IMG/VR virus record: IMGVR_UViG_3300027971_000195
Span: 1-26,279 of that record
DNA length: 26,279 nt
Direction: 5' to 3' (one strand)
From: a virus
Positions 5,931 through 12,515 of the stretch are shown piece by piece. Every line of letters begins with the position of its first letter. Position 1 is the stretch's first letter. The notes under the pieces were generated by a model. It ran no database searches and was not told the origin of the DNA. It worked only from the letters and a program-made list of their open reading frames with translations. A program made the translations under genes and the position numbers.

Positions 5931-6757
5931 ACATCGAACGGGTTGCTCAAGTTACCGCGCTGTACTCAGGGGCGCATGCAGCGAACGGCGCGAAAATGTG
6001 CGCTATGGAGGCGGTTGCGTTCGTCGCCGGGGAACCGTGGTCGGACCATCCGCAATGCGCTTGCCCGGTAATCGGCGCGTTCATGCGGTCATGGAACGAT
6101 GGCTTGCCGGATGCCGACCGCACCCGCCTGTTGCTCCCGCTAGTGCCAAAGTTGGTTGGCACACGCTCGACCCCAGAGGTTGAATCCGCGCGTGCGTGGA
6201 TGGCGGTCGATTGGCTGACCCGCACGCAGACAGTCGCGTGGTTGCGCCTCGCCAAACTCGACACCCACGCTGACGCAGTTGCTGCACTCCCGGAACTGAC
6301 AGCAACGACTTGGGGAGCGAGCGCGGCGACTGTGGACGCTGCGTGGGACGCTGCGGGGGACGCTGCGTGGGCCGCTGCGAGGGCCGCTGCGGGGGCCGCT
6401 GCGAGGGCCGCTGCGGGGGCCGCTGCGGGGGCCGCTGCGGGGGACGCTGCGAGGGCCGCTGCGGGGGCCGCTGCGAGGGCCGCTGCGGGGGCCGCTGCGG
6501 GGGCCGCTGCGGGGGACGCTGCGGGGGACGCTACGAGGGACGCTGCGTGGGCCGCTGCGGGGGCCGCTGCGGGAGCGAGCGCGGCGACTGTGGACGCTGC
6601 GTGGGACGCTGCGAGGGACGCTGCGTGGGCCGCTGCGGGGGCCGCTGCGGGGGCCGCTGCGAGGGCCGCTGCGGGGGACGCGCTCGCCCCCACCGTCGCC
6701 ATGCTCCAATCCTCCGCAGTCAAACTTGTCGAACGTATGATCGAGGTGAAGCCATGA
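5927..6757 (+). CDS. Alanine-rich tetrapeptide-repeat protein with conserved N-terminal domain (276 aa)
   Basis: The start at ATG 5927 is preceded by GGAG at 7 nt. An N-terminal domain of about 125 residues (CAMEAVAFVAGEPWSDHPQC, then VIGAFMRSWNDGLPDADRTR and ARAWMAVDWLTRTQTVAWLRL) resembles a conserved N-terminus that I recall from phage and bacterial proteins ending in Ala-rich repeats. Residues 137-250 are 27 tetrapeptides of the form (D/A)-A-A-(W/R/G), interrupted once by ASAATV. Then comes a short helical C-terminus (MLQSSAVKLVERMIEVKP). The repeat should form long Ala-rich helices or a solenoid. Similar repeats occur in proteins labelled putative immunity proteins, but that likeness may be compositional. 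Function is unknown. Confidence 0.8.
   Translation: MNIERVAQVTALYSGAHAANGAKMCAMEAVAFVAGEPWSDHPQCACPVIGAFMRSWNDGLPDADRTRLLLPLVPKLVGTRSTPEVESARAWMAVDWLTRTQTVAWLRLAKLDTHADAVAALPELTATTWGASAATVDAAWDAAGDAAWAAARAAAGAAARAAAGAAAGAAAGDAARAAAGAAARAAAGAAAGAAAGDAAGDATRDAAWAAAGAAAGASAATVDAAWDAARDAAWAAAGAAAGAAARAAAGDALAPTVAMLQSSAVKLVERMIEVKP
6335..6676 (+). repeat. 27 copies of a 12-nt coding repeat, in blocks of 20 and 7
   Basis: Each unit is (GAC or GCC) GCT GCG (TGG, AGG or GGG). Twenty units run from 6335 to 6574 and seven from 6593 to 6676, separated by 18 nt coding ASAATV. The region around 6313-6400 and the region starting at 6571 are near copies with an offset of 258 nt, so the second block arose by a larger duplication. 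Variation is confined almost entirely to two positions per unit, both amino-acid-changing. Confidence 0.93.
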
Positions 6758-7050
6758 CGGACAAACTGACGGAGAGGGTGGCGCGGGCGCTGGCGAATGC
6801 GGTTGGCGCTCGCAACGGCGCACCATACATCGTGAACCCGCTGGCGCTGATGAAACCGGAAATGCGCGAACGGTTTGAGGATGACGCACGCGCCGCCATC
6901 GCCGCAACCGGCGTGAGGGAACTGCTGGAGGCGGCGAAGGAGATTGCCGGGCAATTTCCCAACCGCCGCACGATCACTGAAACGATGAAAGACGATCTGA
7001 TCGCCGCCATCGCCTTCGCAGAGATTCCCGACAGCAAGGGAGGGAAGTAG
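6754..7050 (+). CDS. Hypothetical phage protein (98 aa)
   Basis: ATG 6754 overlaps the stop of the repeat gene as ATGA and has GAGG 7 nt upstream. The sequence MTDKLTERVARALANAVGAR ... ARAAIAATGVRELLEAAKEI ... is helical and resembles the small phage accessory proteins with LTERVARAL and AAIAA helices. These have no assigned function. No catalytic motif is seen. Confidence 0.65.
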   Translation: MTDKLTERVARALANAVGARNGAPYIVNPLALMKPEMRERFEDDARAAIAATGVRELLEAAKEIAGQFPNRRTITETMKDDLIAAIAFAEIPDSKGGK

Positions 7051-7052
7051 CT

Positions 7053-7322
7053 GTGACATTCAAGAGCGAGAACTTCACCGCAGTATCAGGCACCCACTCG
7101 CCTGGGGCGGAGATCGTGCGGGAGTTGCGGGAGCGCGCAGAGATTATGTGTCGTGGCGTCTACATCACGCCGCCCGCTGATGCTGTTTTGCTACGCCGCG
7201 CCGCCGACTTCATCGAACAGAACATCGGACAGACGAAAGGGGCCAGCGGTCGGTTCAGCGCCTCTGCTGCGGCAGAGCGTAACCCTACCAGTGATGGCGG
7301 GTTGGCTGCTGGGAGGAAGTAG
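7053..7322 (+). CDS. Hypothetical phage protein (89 aa), last gene of the rightward block
   Basis: GTG 7053 is preceded by a good AGGGAGG site. The middle, ELRERAEIMCRGV ... DAVLLRRAADFIEQN, has the helical pattern common in small phage accessory proteins. The C-terminal third (KGASGRFSASAAAERNPTSDGG) looks disordered. It ends 10 nt before the convergent holin gene. Confidence 0.62.
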   Translation: MTFKSENFTAVSGTHSPGAEIVRELRERAEIMCRGVYITPPADAVLLRRAADFIEQNIGQTKGASGRFSASAAAERNPTSDGGLAAGRK

Positions 7323-7330
7323 AGGACTAT

Positions 7331-7345
7331 CCTCAACGATTGAGG
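7331..7345. terminator. Short hairpin at the convergent gene end
   Basis: CCTCAA, a 3-nt loop CGA, and TTGAGG make a perfect 6-bp stem where the rightward early block meets the leftward late block. It overlaps the holin stop codon. Neither strand has a T-run after it, so if it terminates transcription it is weak or factor-dependent. Confidence 0.35.
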
Positions 7346-7854
7346 GCCTTACTAATCGTTTCGTCCTTGCCACGGCTTGCGGACGTTGACCCGTAGTAGA
7401 AAGCACAACAGCCGATCCAGACCGTCCCCAGGATCGACACCAGCGACAGGACTACAGCACCCCCGGTGGTATCGAGCGCAATACCGTGGGTGGTGATCCA
7501 CCCGAGTTCGGCAAAGAAGCCGATGGTGATGACTAGGAAGCCGATCCGAGGCGTCCAGAGGTCGTTGGTTGCCAGTTGCCGGGCTGACTTGCGATCATCT
7601 ACCGACAGTTCCTCGAAATGGATGTCGGCCTCTTTCATCCGAACCGCGTAGTCCTGGTCGGCCTTCTTGATGGACAGGATTTGCTCAGGAGTAGCAGCGG
7701 CGAGGGCTGTCGCTATCTCCTCCTCGGTCCCAGGCTTCCCCAGTAGCGCCGTGGCGATTGCTGCCACAGCGGAGCCCGCTAGAGGCCCTCCAAGGGCTGT
7801 GCCTAGTGTTGGTGACACCGTGCGGACAAGGGCCTTCCAGTCGAAGTTAGCCAT
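7333..7854 (-). CDS. Holin, 3TM gene-transfer-agent type
   Basis: The protein has 173 residues. A hydrophobic N-terminal segment (about 17-39) and two strong membrane segments (about 103-123 and 131-155) are separated by a charged region carrying DDRKSARQLA (86-95), a hallmark of the 3TM holin family first described for gene transfer agents (PF11351). Such proteins sit in the inner membrane and release the endolysin. It lies directly downstream of the endolysin with an 8-nt overlap and is the last gene of the leftward late run. Confidence 0.8.
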   Translation of the reverse strand: MANFDWKALVRTVSPTLGTALGGPLAGSAVAAIATALLGKPGTEEEIATALAAATPEQILSIKKADQDYAVRMKEADIHFEELSVDDRKSARQLATNDLWTPRIGFLVITIGFFAELGWITTHGIALDTTGGAVVLSLVSILGTVWIGCCAFYYGSTSASRGKDETISKALNR

Positions 7855-8245
7855 TCCTAATCATCTCCGCTACTCGTTTGGCCCTGGCCGGGGTTTGCTT
7901 GGCCCACTTGGAATCTAGTGCTGCGTCTGCCGCAGCTTCGTATTCGTGTTCCCACAGAGCGGCGAGCATCATGTGGAACTGCTTGAGGCCGTCTACACCC
8001 ATTTGGTAAGCCATCTCGATCAGAGCGGCTTTGCGGCCATCGGATAGACCTTCGAAGCCAGCGATCTGCTCGGTCAGCAGGGCCTCGATGCGCTCGCAGC
8101 GTTCCCTGACAATCCGGCGCGATTCGCTCTCTGTGATGTAGGTCAAGCCGTGGCCGAAGGTGAGGACGTTCACGACATCAAGATAGGGCTTTTCCTTGAA
8201 CCCTTCCTCGCGAACGAGGTCGGCTACTACCCGGTCTAGGTTCAC
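7847..8245 (-). CDS. Endolysin, T4-lysozyme-type muramidase (GH24)
   Basis: The 132-residue protein starts at a GTG that overlaps the previous stop as GTGA. The catalytic triad of T4-type lysozymes is visible in REEGFKEKPYLDVVNVLTFGHG as E14, D23 and T29, which is the usual E-8-D-5-T spacing. The C-terminal helical lobe includes RKAALIEMAYQMGVDGLKQF, typical of the fold. There is no signal peptide, so it needs the adjacent holin to reach the peptidoglycan. The enzyme cleaves the glycan backbone of the cell wall. Confidence 0.92.
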   Translation of the reverse strand: MNLDRVVADLVREEGFKEKPYLDVVNVLTFGHGLTYITESESRRIVRERCERIEALLTEQIAGFEGLSDGRKAALIEMAYQMGVDGLKQFHMMLAALWEHEYEAAADAALDSKWAKQTPARAKRVAEMIRNG

Positions 8246-8514
8246 CGAGCTTCCAGCATCTTGTCGATGCGCTGGTTGACCGCCTGGATGTCGGCTTTAC
8301 GGTCGCCAGATTCGCGCACTAGGCTGTTTACACGCTCCATGAGCGCCGCGCCTTGCGTTAGGGCTTGGTTTACGCTGATCTGTAAGTACTTGAGCGTCTC
8401 TGCCTGGGTGGCCCCGATAGTGCTGACCAGGGCGAGGACCAGGGCCAGCAATACGTTCGTCGGCGTCAGCAGAGAGATCAGACCGCCAGCCTTGATTGGC
8501 TTCTCGACCGGCAT
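8242..8514 (-). CDS. Single-pass membrane coiled-coil protein, candidate i-spanin (Rz-like)
   Basis: The protein has 90 residues, with an N-terminal membrane segment around residues 12-36 (LISLLTPTNVLLALVLALVS) and then a charged heptad-like helix to the C-terminus (LMERVNSLVRESGDRKADIQ). That is the layout of an Rz-type inner-membrane spanin. It sits immediately before the endolysin with a 4-nt overlap. No lipobox-bearing Rz1 partner was found in or next to it, so a pinholin, antiholin or other lysis regulator is also possible. Confidence 0.6.
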   Translation of the reverse strand: MPVEKPIKAGGLISLLTPTNVLLALVLALVSTIGATQAETLKYLQISVNQALTQGAALMERVNSLVRESGDRKADIQAVNQRIDKMLEAR

Positions 8515-8517
8515 GCG

Positions 8518-8769
8518 TTAAGCCCCAAGAGACAGGGCGATTTCGGCGTCGAGACTGTGCTGCTCGCAGCACCACTCGCGCATACTGTCCAACTCCGGCC
8601 CCGTGTAGTCCGAGCGCGGCTTGCGGTCTTGATCCGGCACTACCCATACAACACACCGCGTTGCGGTGTTGCCACCGTCTGTGCCCGAGCGGGTAAAGAC
8701 GATCTGGTCGACAGTGTCGCCGTCCGTTGATTTGAGCCGGTCGCGTAGCCATGAGTACGTGATGGTCAT
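8518..8769 (-). CDS. Hypothetical protein between tail fibre and lysis genes (83 aa)
   Basis: The frame has 83 residues. GGAG precedes the ATG, and it sits 9 nt after the tail-fibre gene and 3 nt before the spanin-like gene. A strand-rich centre (ATRCVVWVVPDQDRKPRSDY) is followed by an acidic helix containing a Cys pair (MREWCCEQHSLDAEIALSLGA). Position would suit a tail-fibre assembly factor, but I do not recognise the family. Confidence 0.6.
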   Translation of the reverse strand: MTITYSWLRDRLKSTDGDTVDQIVFTRSGTDGGNTATRCVVWVVPDQDRKPRSDYTGPELDSMREWCCEQHSLDAEIALSLGA

Positions 8770-8778
8770 TGCGATCTC

Positions 8779-10440
8779 CTACGAACCGTCGGTGATAATG
8801 ATTTGGTGCATCCATGTGTCGTACGTGCCCGCGGCCATTGCCAACTTCAGCGAGCCCGCTCCGACGCTATAGGTCCGAGCCGTAGGTGCGCCCTGGGTGT
8901 TGATACCGGACACAAGCGTCGCGGTCGTGCCGCCAGCCCACACCAAGTCGGCGAAGCGGTTGTTTGCAGCTTGGTCCTTACCGAACACCCAACATAGGCA
9001 CGCGCAGCCGGTCTGCACCTGACCAGAGTCAATGGCCGTCGCCGCAGCGATACCGGTGGTCTTCTTGATCCACCAAACCATCGACTGCGGCCCCGCCGAG
9101 CCGACAGAGGCAGCGCCGATAAACGCGCTGGAGCCCGCGGCGGCAGCGGGAACCGCTTTCCAACCGGCGTTAGTCGCGTTGTCGAGCGTGAAGGTTTGCG
9201 TGGCCCCGGAAGACCAAGTGTTGGCGGCGTTCAACAGCGGCACCGTCGCGCCGGACGTACCCGTGTTCTTCGTGCCAGCCGTGCCGATGTACGTCGCGAC
9301 CCACGACGTCGCCGCCACCTTCATCACGCGCAGTTGCGAAGTTGCAGGGACAGAAATGCTGCCGGTCGTCGCGTCGGGGAGCAGCGTCAGCGTGTCGGTG
9401 GTGATCGCCACCGTGAGGGTGTTGATCTGGTTCTGAAACACCAACTCAGTCCCGACCGGGTACGCAACATTGGCGTTGCTGTCGATCGTGAAGGTTCGCG
9501 GGTTGTTGTCCGCCGTTGGGTGCAAGAGGAACTTGCCCATGTCCGACAGCACGGTGGTGTAGTTCGCGCTCTGCGAATTAACTGCCAATGAGCGTGCCGC
9601 CGTACGACGAGCAACCCAATTCGTGGTTCCGACCTTGAGCACGTCAACGCTGTCGTTCGTGCCGATCACGATGCTGATCGTTTGGCCGCCCGGCTCCAGC
9701 GTCAGCGTGTCGGCGGTGATCGCCAGAGTCAGCGTGTTCACGCTCTGGTTCTCAAAGCGCATAATTGTGCCAATCGTGTAGGCCACGTTGGCGTTGCTGT
9801 CGATCGTGAACGTACGGTTGTTCGCGTCGGTCGACGGATGGAAGATGTGCTTGCCAGCGTCGCCGAGCACGGTGGTGTAGTTCGCACTCTGCGAGTTTTG
9901 CGGCATGCTGAAGCCAGCGCCCACCGGGTTAATCAACTGGAACCGTGTGCCGTCGTACACAACATGCGCTTCAGCGCCGCTCGGGATGTCGCCCGCGACT
10001 AGAGCTGTGCTGCCGTTCTTCGTGACCGCCTTTGCACCAAGGCTATCCACGTTCAGCGTCACGTTGGTGGTGTTCGCGCCCGTGGCCGTGAAGTAGTAAC
10101 TGTTGCCGGTAGCGTAGGCGGTGATGGTCGGAGCGCCAGTGGCGGTGATTACGTCAGCCGTGCCCGCAGCCGTAAGGAATAGCGCCCCGCCCGCCTGAGA
10201 CTGCCCAAGCGTAATGCTGTCCGTGTTGGCGCTACCGACGCCCAGCCCGGTCAGCTTCTTGGTGCCCATCGGGATATTGGCAGTCGCAGTCGTCTGCCCG
10301 TCCTTGGTCAAGGCGGTAGATAACCCCGTGGCTAGGTCAGCCGTCAGCGCGTTGAACGCCGTGCTGCTGATCGTCGTGTTGGTGACAACCGGCTGGCCGG
10401 TAGAGTTGATTACGAATGTCCCGGAACCGTTGTAACTCAT
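8779..10440 (-). CDS. Tail fibre protein with two internal repeats (553 aa)
   Basis: The N-terminus (MSYNGSGTFVINSTGQPVV, TTISSTAFNALTADLATGLS, TANIPMGTKKLTGL) matches the usual N-terminal attachment region of fibre and spike proteins in many proteobacterial phages. The middle has two copies of a roughly 106-residue unit (starting at residues 182 and 288) rich in Thr, Asn and beta strands. The C-terminal part (ATQTFTLDNATNAGWKAVPA ... WAGGTTATLVSGI) is probably the receptor-binding or trimerisation end. GGAG lies 7 nt before the ATG, and the start overlaps the preceding stop. The protein would trimerise and bind a surface glycan. The receptor is unknown. Confidence 0.82.
   Translation of the reverse strand: MSYNGSGTFVINSTGQPVVTNTTISSTAFNALTADLATGLSTALTKDGQTTATANIPMGTKKLTGLGVGSANTDSITLGQSQAGGALFLTAAGTADVITATGAPTITAYATGNSYYFTATGANTTNVTLNVDSLGAKAVTKNGSTALVAGDIPSGAEAHVVYDGTRFQLINPVGAGFSMPQNSQSANYTTVLGDAGKHIFHPSTDANNRTFTIDSNANVAYTIGTIMRFENQSVNTLTLAITADTLTLEPGGQTISIVIGTNDSVDVLKVGTTNWVARRTAARSLAVNSQSANYTTVLSDMGKFLLHPTADNNPRTFTIDSNANVAYPVGTELVFQNQINTLTVAITTDTLTLLPDATTGSISVPATSQLRVMKVAATSWVATYIGTAGTKNTGTSGATVPLLNAANTWSSGATQTFTLDNATNAGWKAVPAAAAGSSAFIGAASVGSAGPQSMVWWIKKTTGIAAATAIDSGQVQTGCACLCWVFGKDQAANNRFADLVWAGGTTATLVSGINTQGAPTARTYSVGAGSLKLAMAAGTYDTWMHQIIITDGS
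9270..9897 (-). repeat. Two tandem copies of a roughly 318-nt unit inside the tail fibre
   Basis: The first copy begins at 9897 and the second at 9579 (minus strand). Both contain NSQSANYTTVL and the identical RTFTIDSNANVAY, followed by a matching NTLTxAIT-DTLTL segment. The offset is 318 nt, or 106 codons. The second halves have diverged more than the first. This suggests domain duplication that lengthened the fibre shaft. Confidence 0.85.
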
Positions 10441-12515
10441 CTTGTTGCTCCTGATATGCCACGCGCCAGCGCGTTAGCGAGGGCTTGCGATGTACGCGCT
10501 GCCTTGGCTGCCTTGGCGGGGGCGGCTGCGGCCCGAGTCTCGTAGTTCTTCAGGATGGCCGCCAGTTTATGGCCGCGCGTGTACATGGCCTCACGAATGA
10601 GCGCCGGGTCGCGCCGCATGGCGAGCGCGGCTTTCCGCCCACCTACGCCGCCCAACACGCCCGTAATAGCGCCCAGGCTAAGACCACCGGGAAGCCCGGC
10701 AAGCGACCCCAGGGCGGTGCCAATCGCCGCCGCTACACGGGGGACGCCCGCAGTTGCCGGGGCGGCAGCGCCAGCCTTAGCGTTTTGGATCGTGGCAATG
10801 CGGGTCTGCTCGTCCCGCAATGCTTTCATATACGCGGCGGAGCGGCCCGGCATAACCACATCAAGCTTATCAAGCATATGCGTGGTTAGCGGGGGCATAG
10901 CGGCGGAGGGGTTCAGCCGGTGTATATCGTCGATAAGGGCTTGCCCCGCGCCAACGCGGTACAACTCCTGCTGCCGGGGCGTCATGTCCTTTAGGTTGAA
11001 CGGACGCATGGCCGCGTTCATGTCTGAGGCCGTTGTTGTAGTGGACGCCATATGCGCCCGCCCCAAGTCTAGGGATTCGATCTCCCCCGACAGCCCACTA
11101 TAGAGTTCACGGCCCTTTTTCAGACCTCCCGTGGCGTCCATCTTCTCGATGAACTTACGCAGGTCGTCGCGTACATCCTTGACGCCGTTAGGCAGTTTCC
11201 CCGCCTTAAAATCTAGTTCCAGCGCGTTGGTCAGTTGCTTCTCGACGTTATGCAAATGCGCCAACGTGTAGCCATCACCGACCTTCCACCCGGCGGCCCT
11301 ACCAGCGGCTATCTCTTTGTCGGTTAGCAACCCAAGGTCGCGAGCCTCTTTAAGCGCCGTAGTAAGTTCATCGTCAACGGGGGATACGTCCGTCCGCGTG
11401 TTTTTGGCGTTTTTGACGGCCCCTTGGGCCGCGTTCTTTCCTGCGGGGGTTTTGAGTAGGTTGCGTAACTCCGCGTCGTCCACAATCCGCGCGTTGCGCG
11501 GGTCCGTGTACGCGGCCTGATACCAAGCGTCCGGTTCGGTTGCCTTGCGGGCTTCTAGGTCCGCCCTGACCCCATGATAGGATTCCACCGGGTTGTATGC
11601 CCCCGGCGGCCCCACGTTGTCCCTTACGGCTGCTTCAAGGCGGTCGGTTTGCATGGCCGGAGTCTGACGCGCCTCCAGATCGGCTACCAAGCGGTCCTTC
11701 ACCGCCCCGGTGCCTACCGACTCCTCGGCCAAGTTTGTTAGGCTGCTCTTGCCACTAAGCACCTCAACGGGCAGCATACTGGGGTTGGCCGCCATGTCGG
11801 CGCGGAGGCTACTCGACGTTACGCCCGCGTCCCGCGCGGCATTACCAAGCGACCGTTGCTGCCCCGCGTTGGTGCCCACGAAGTCGCCCAGCTTACGCCC
11901 CGCCCAACCCCCCAAGTTTACGCCCGCGTGGATAGTTTTCGCGCCGCCGGGGATGACTGCACTCAGCAAGGCTGCAATCCCGGCGTTCTTCTCCGCGTTG
12001 CCAGCCATATCGGCGTCAGTGCCAATGGTATCTAGCGCCCCTTGCACCCCCGCCTGTCCGACATTGAGCACCGTGTTAGCTACCCACTTGGCTTTTGTAA
12101 GCGGGTTGATCATTCCGCCCACAAAGCCGCTAACGGCGTCCACTACGGGGTGTGCGGCTGCGAACTGTGCAGAATCGGCGCGGACCTTGCCTATCGAGTC
12201 CTTCCACGACACCCCCGGCCCGCCGGTAACGCGGTCGTGCAGGTTCGCGCCACTATACGCCCCCGCAGCGCGGACGAGCGGAGCCAACCCAAACGTAAGG
12301 GCATCTACAACGGAGTTCTCTGCCCCGTCAGTGAAGTTCTGGGCGGCTTGTGCCCACGCGGGTACCCACGCGGGGAAGGGAGGCCCGGATTGTGGGCTGC
12401 TCGGCGCGGGTTTTGGGCTGCTCGGCGCGGGTTTTGGGCTGCTCGGCGCAGCGGCTTGCTCAAACGTGAGTCTCTCTCGCGGTAGTTTTAGGGCGTCCTC
12501 AAACGTGATCGGCAT
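10437..12515 (-). CDS. Large internal virion / DNA-ejection protein (692 aa)
   Basis: The protein has 692 residues and starts in a TAATG overlap with the preceding gene. After a Pro-rich N-terminal repeat (residues 23-43) come segments such as NFTDGAENSVVDALTFGLAP and several Gly/Ala-rich hydrophobic helices. These include LLSAVIPGGAKTI and AAIGTALGSLAGLPGG near the C-terminus. Long acidic and basic helices lie between. Size, place after two other ejection-type proteins, and amphipathic membrane-like segments fit the largest ejected protein of short-tailed phages (the role of P22 gp16 or T7 gp16). That assignment rests on position and composition rather than a recognised domain. No lytic transglycosylase motif was found. 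Confidence 0.7.
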   Translation of the reverse strand: MPITFEDALKLPRERLTFEQAAAPSSPKPAPSSPKPAPSSPQSGPPFPAWVPAWAQAAQNFTDGAENSVVDALTFGLAPLVRAAGAYSGANLHDRVTGGPGVSWKDSIGKVRADSAQFAAAHPVVDAVSGFVGGMINPLTKAKWVANTVLNVGQAGVQGALDTIGTDADMAGNAEKNAGIAALLSAVIPGGAKTIHAGVNLGGWAGRKLGDFVGTNAGQQRSLGNAARDAGVTSSSLRADMAANPSMLPVEVLSGKSSLTNLAEESVGTGAVKDRLVADLEARQTPAMQTDRLEAAVRDNVGPPGAYNPVESYHGVRADLEARKATEPDAWYQAAYTDPRNARIVDDAELRNLLKTPAGKNAAQGAVKNAKNTRTDVSPVDDELTTALKEARDLGLLTDKEIAAGRAAGWKVGDGYTLAHLHNVEKQLTNALELDFKAGKLPNGVKDVRDDLRKFIEKMDATGGLKKGRELYSGLSGEIESLDLGRAHMASTTTTASDMNAAMRPFNLKDMTPRQQELYRVGAGQALIDDIHRLNPSAAMPPLTTHMLDKLDVVMPGRSAAYMKALRDEQTRIATIQNAKAGAAAPATAGVPRVAAAIGTALGSLAGLPGGLSLGAITGVLGGVGGRKAALAMRRDPALIREAMYTRGHKLAAILKNYETRAAAAPAKAAKAARTSQALANALARGISGATR
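12393..12450 (-). repeat. 21-nt tandem repeat coding a Pro-rich linker
   Basis: Almost three copies of TGGGCTGCTCGGCGCGGGTTT (plus-strand reading) encode APSSPKP, APSSPKP and APSSPQS near the N-terminus of the ejection protein. The first two copies are identical, which points to recent slippage. It probably makes a flexible linker. Confidence 0.85.

Noticed and set aside
6335-6676. CRISPR array or origin-type iterons in the repeat
   Set aside because: The units are contiguous 12-mers without spacers, lie inside a reading frame and keep codon phase.
6310-6753. Plus-strand extension of the 98-residue gene through the repeat (GRCGGRCEGRC...)
   Set aside because: This is the shifted reading of the same repeat. 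The ATG at 6754 has its own GAGG site and an ATGA overlap, so the gene starts there.
5947-7059. A 370-codon open frame on the minus strand, plus a 255-codon minus frame (6140-6907), across the repeat gene
   Set aside because: The 12-nt repeat contains no stop in these frames, so long openings follow automatically. Their products are monotonous APAAA or GPRS strings, and the plus strand has ribosome-binding sites and coupled neighbours.
7331-7345. Strong bidirectional intrinsic terminator
   Set aside because: The stem is only 6 bp and neither strand has a T-run, so I kept it only as a low-confidence hairpin.
8779-10440. Diversity-generating retroelement acting on the tail fibre
   Set aside because: The two internal repeats are in-frame domain duplications. 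There is no reverse transcriptase, no adenine-specific variation and no C-type lectin ending in the window.
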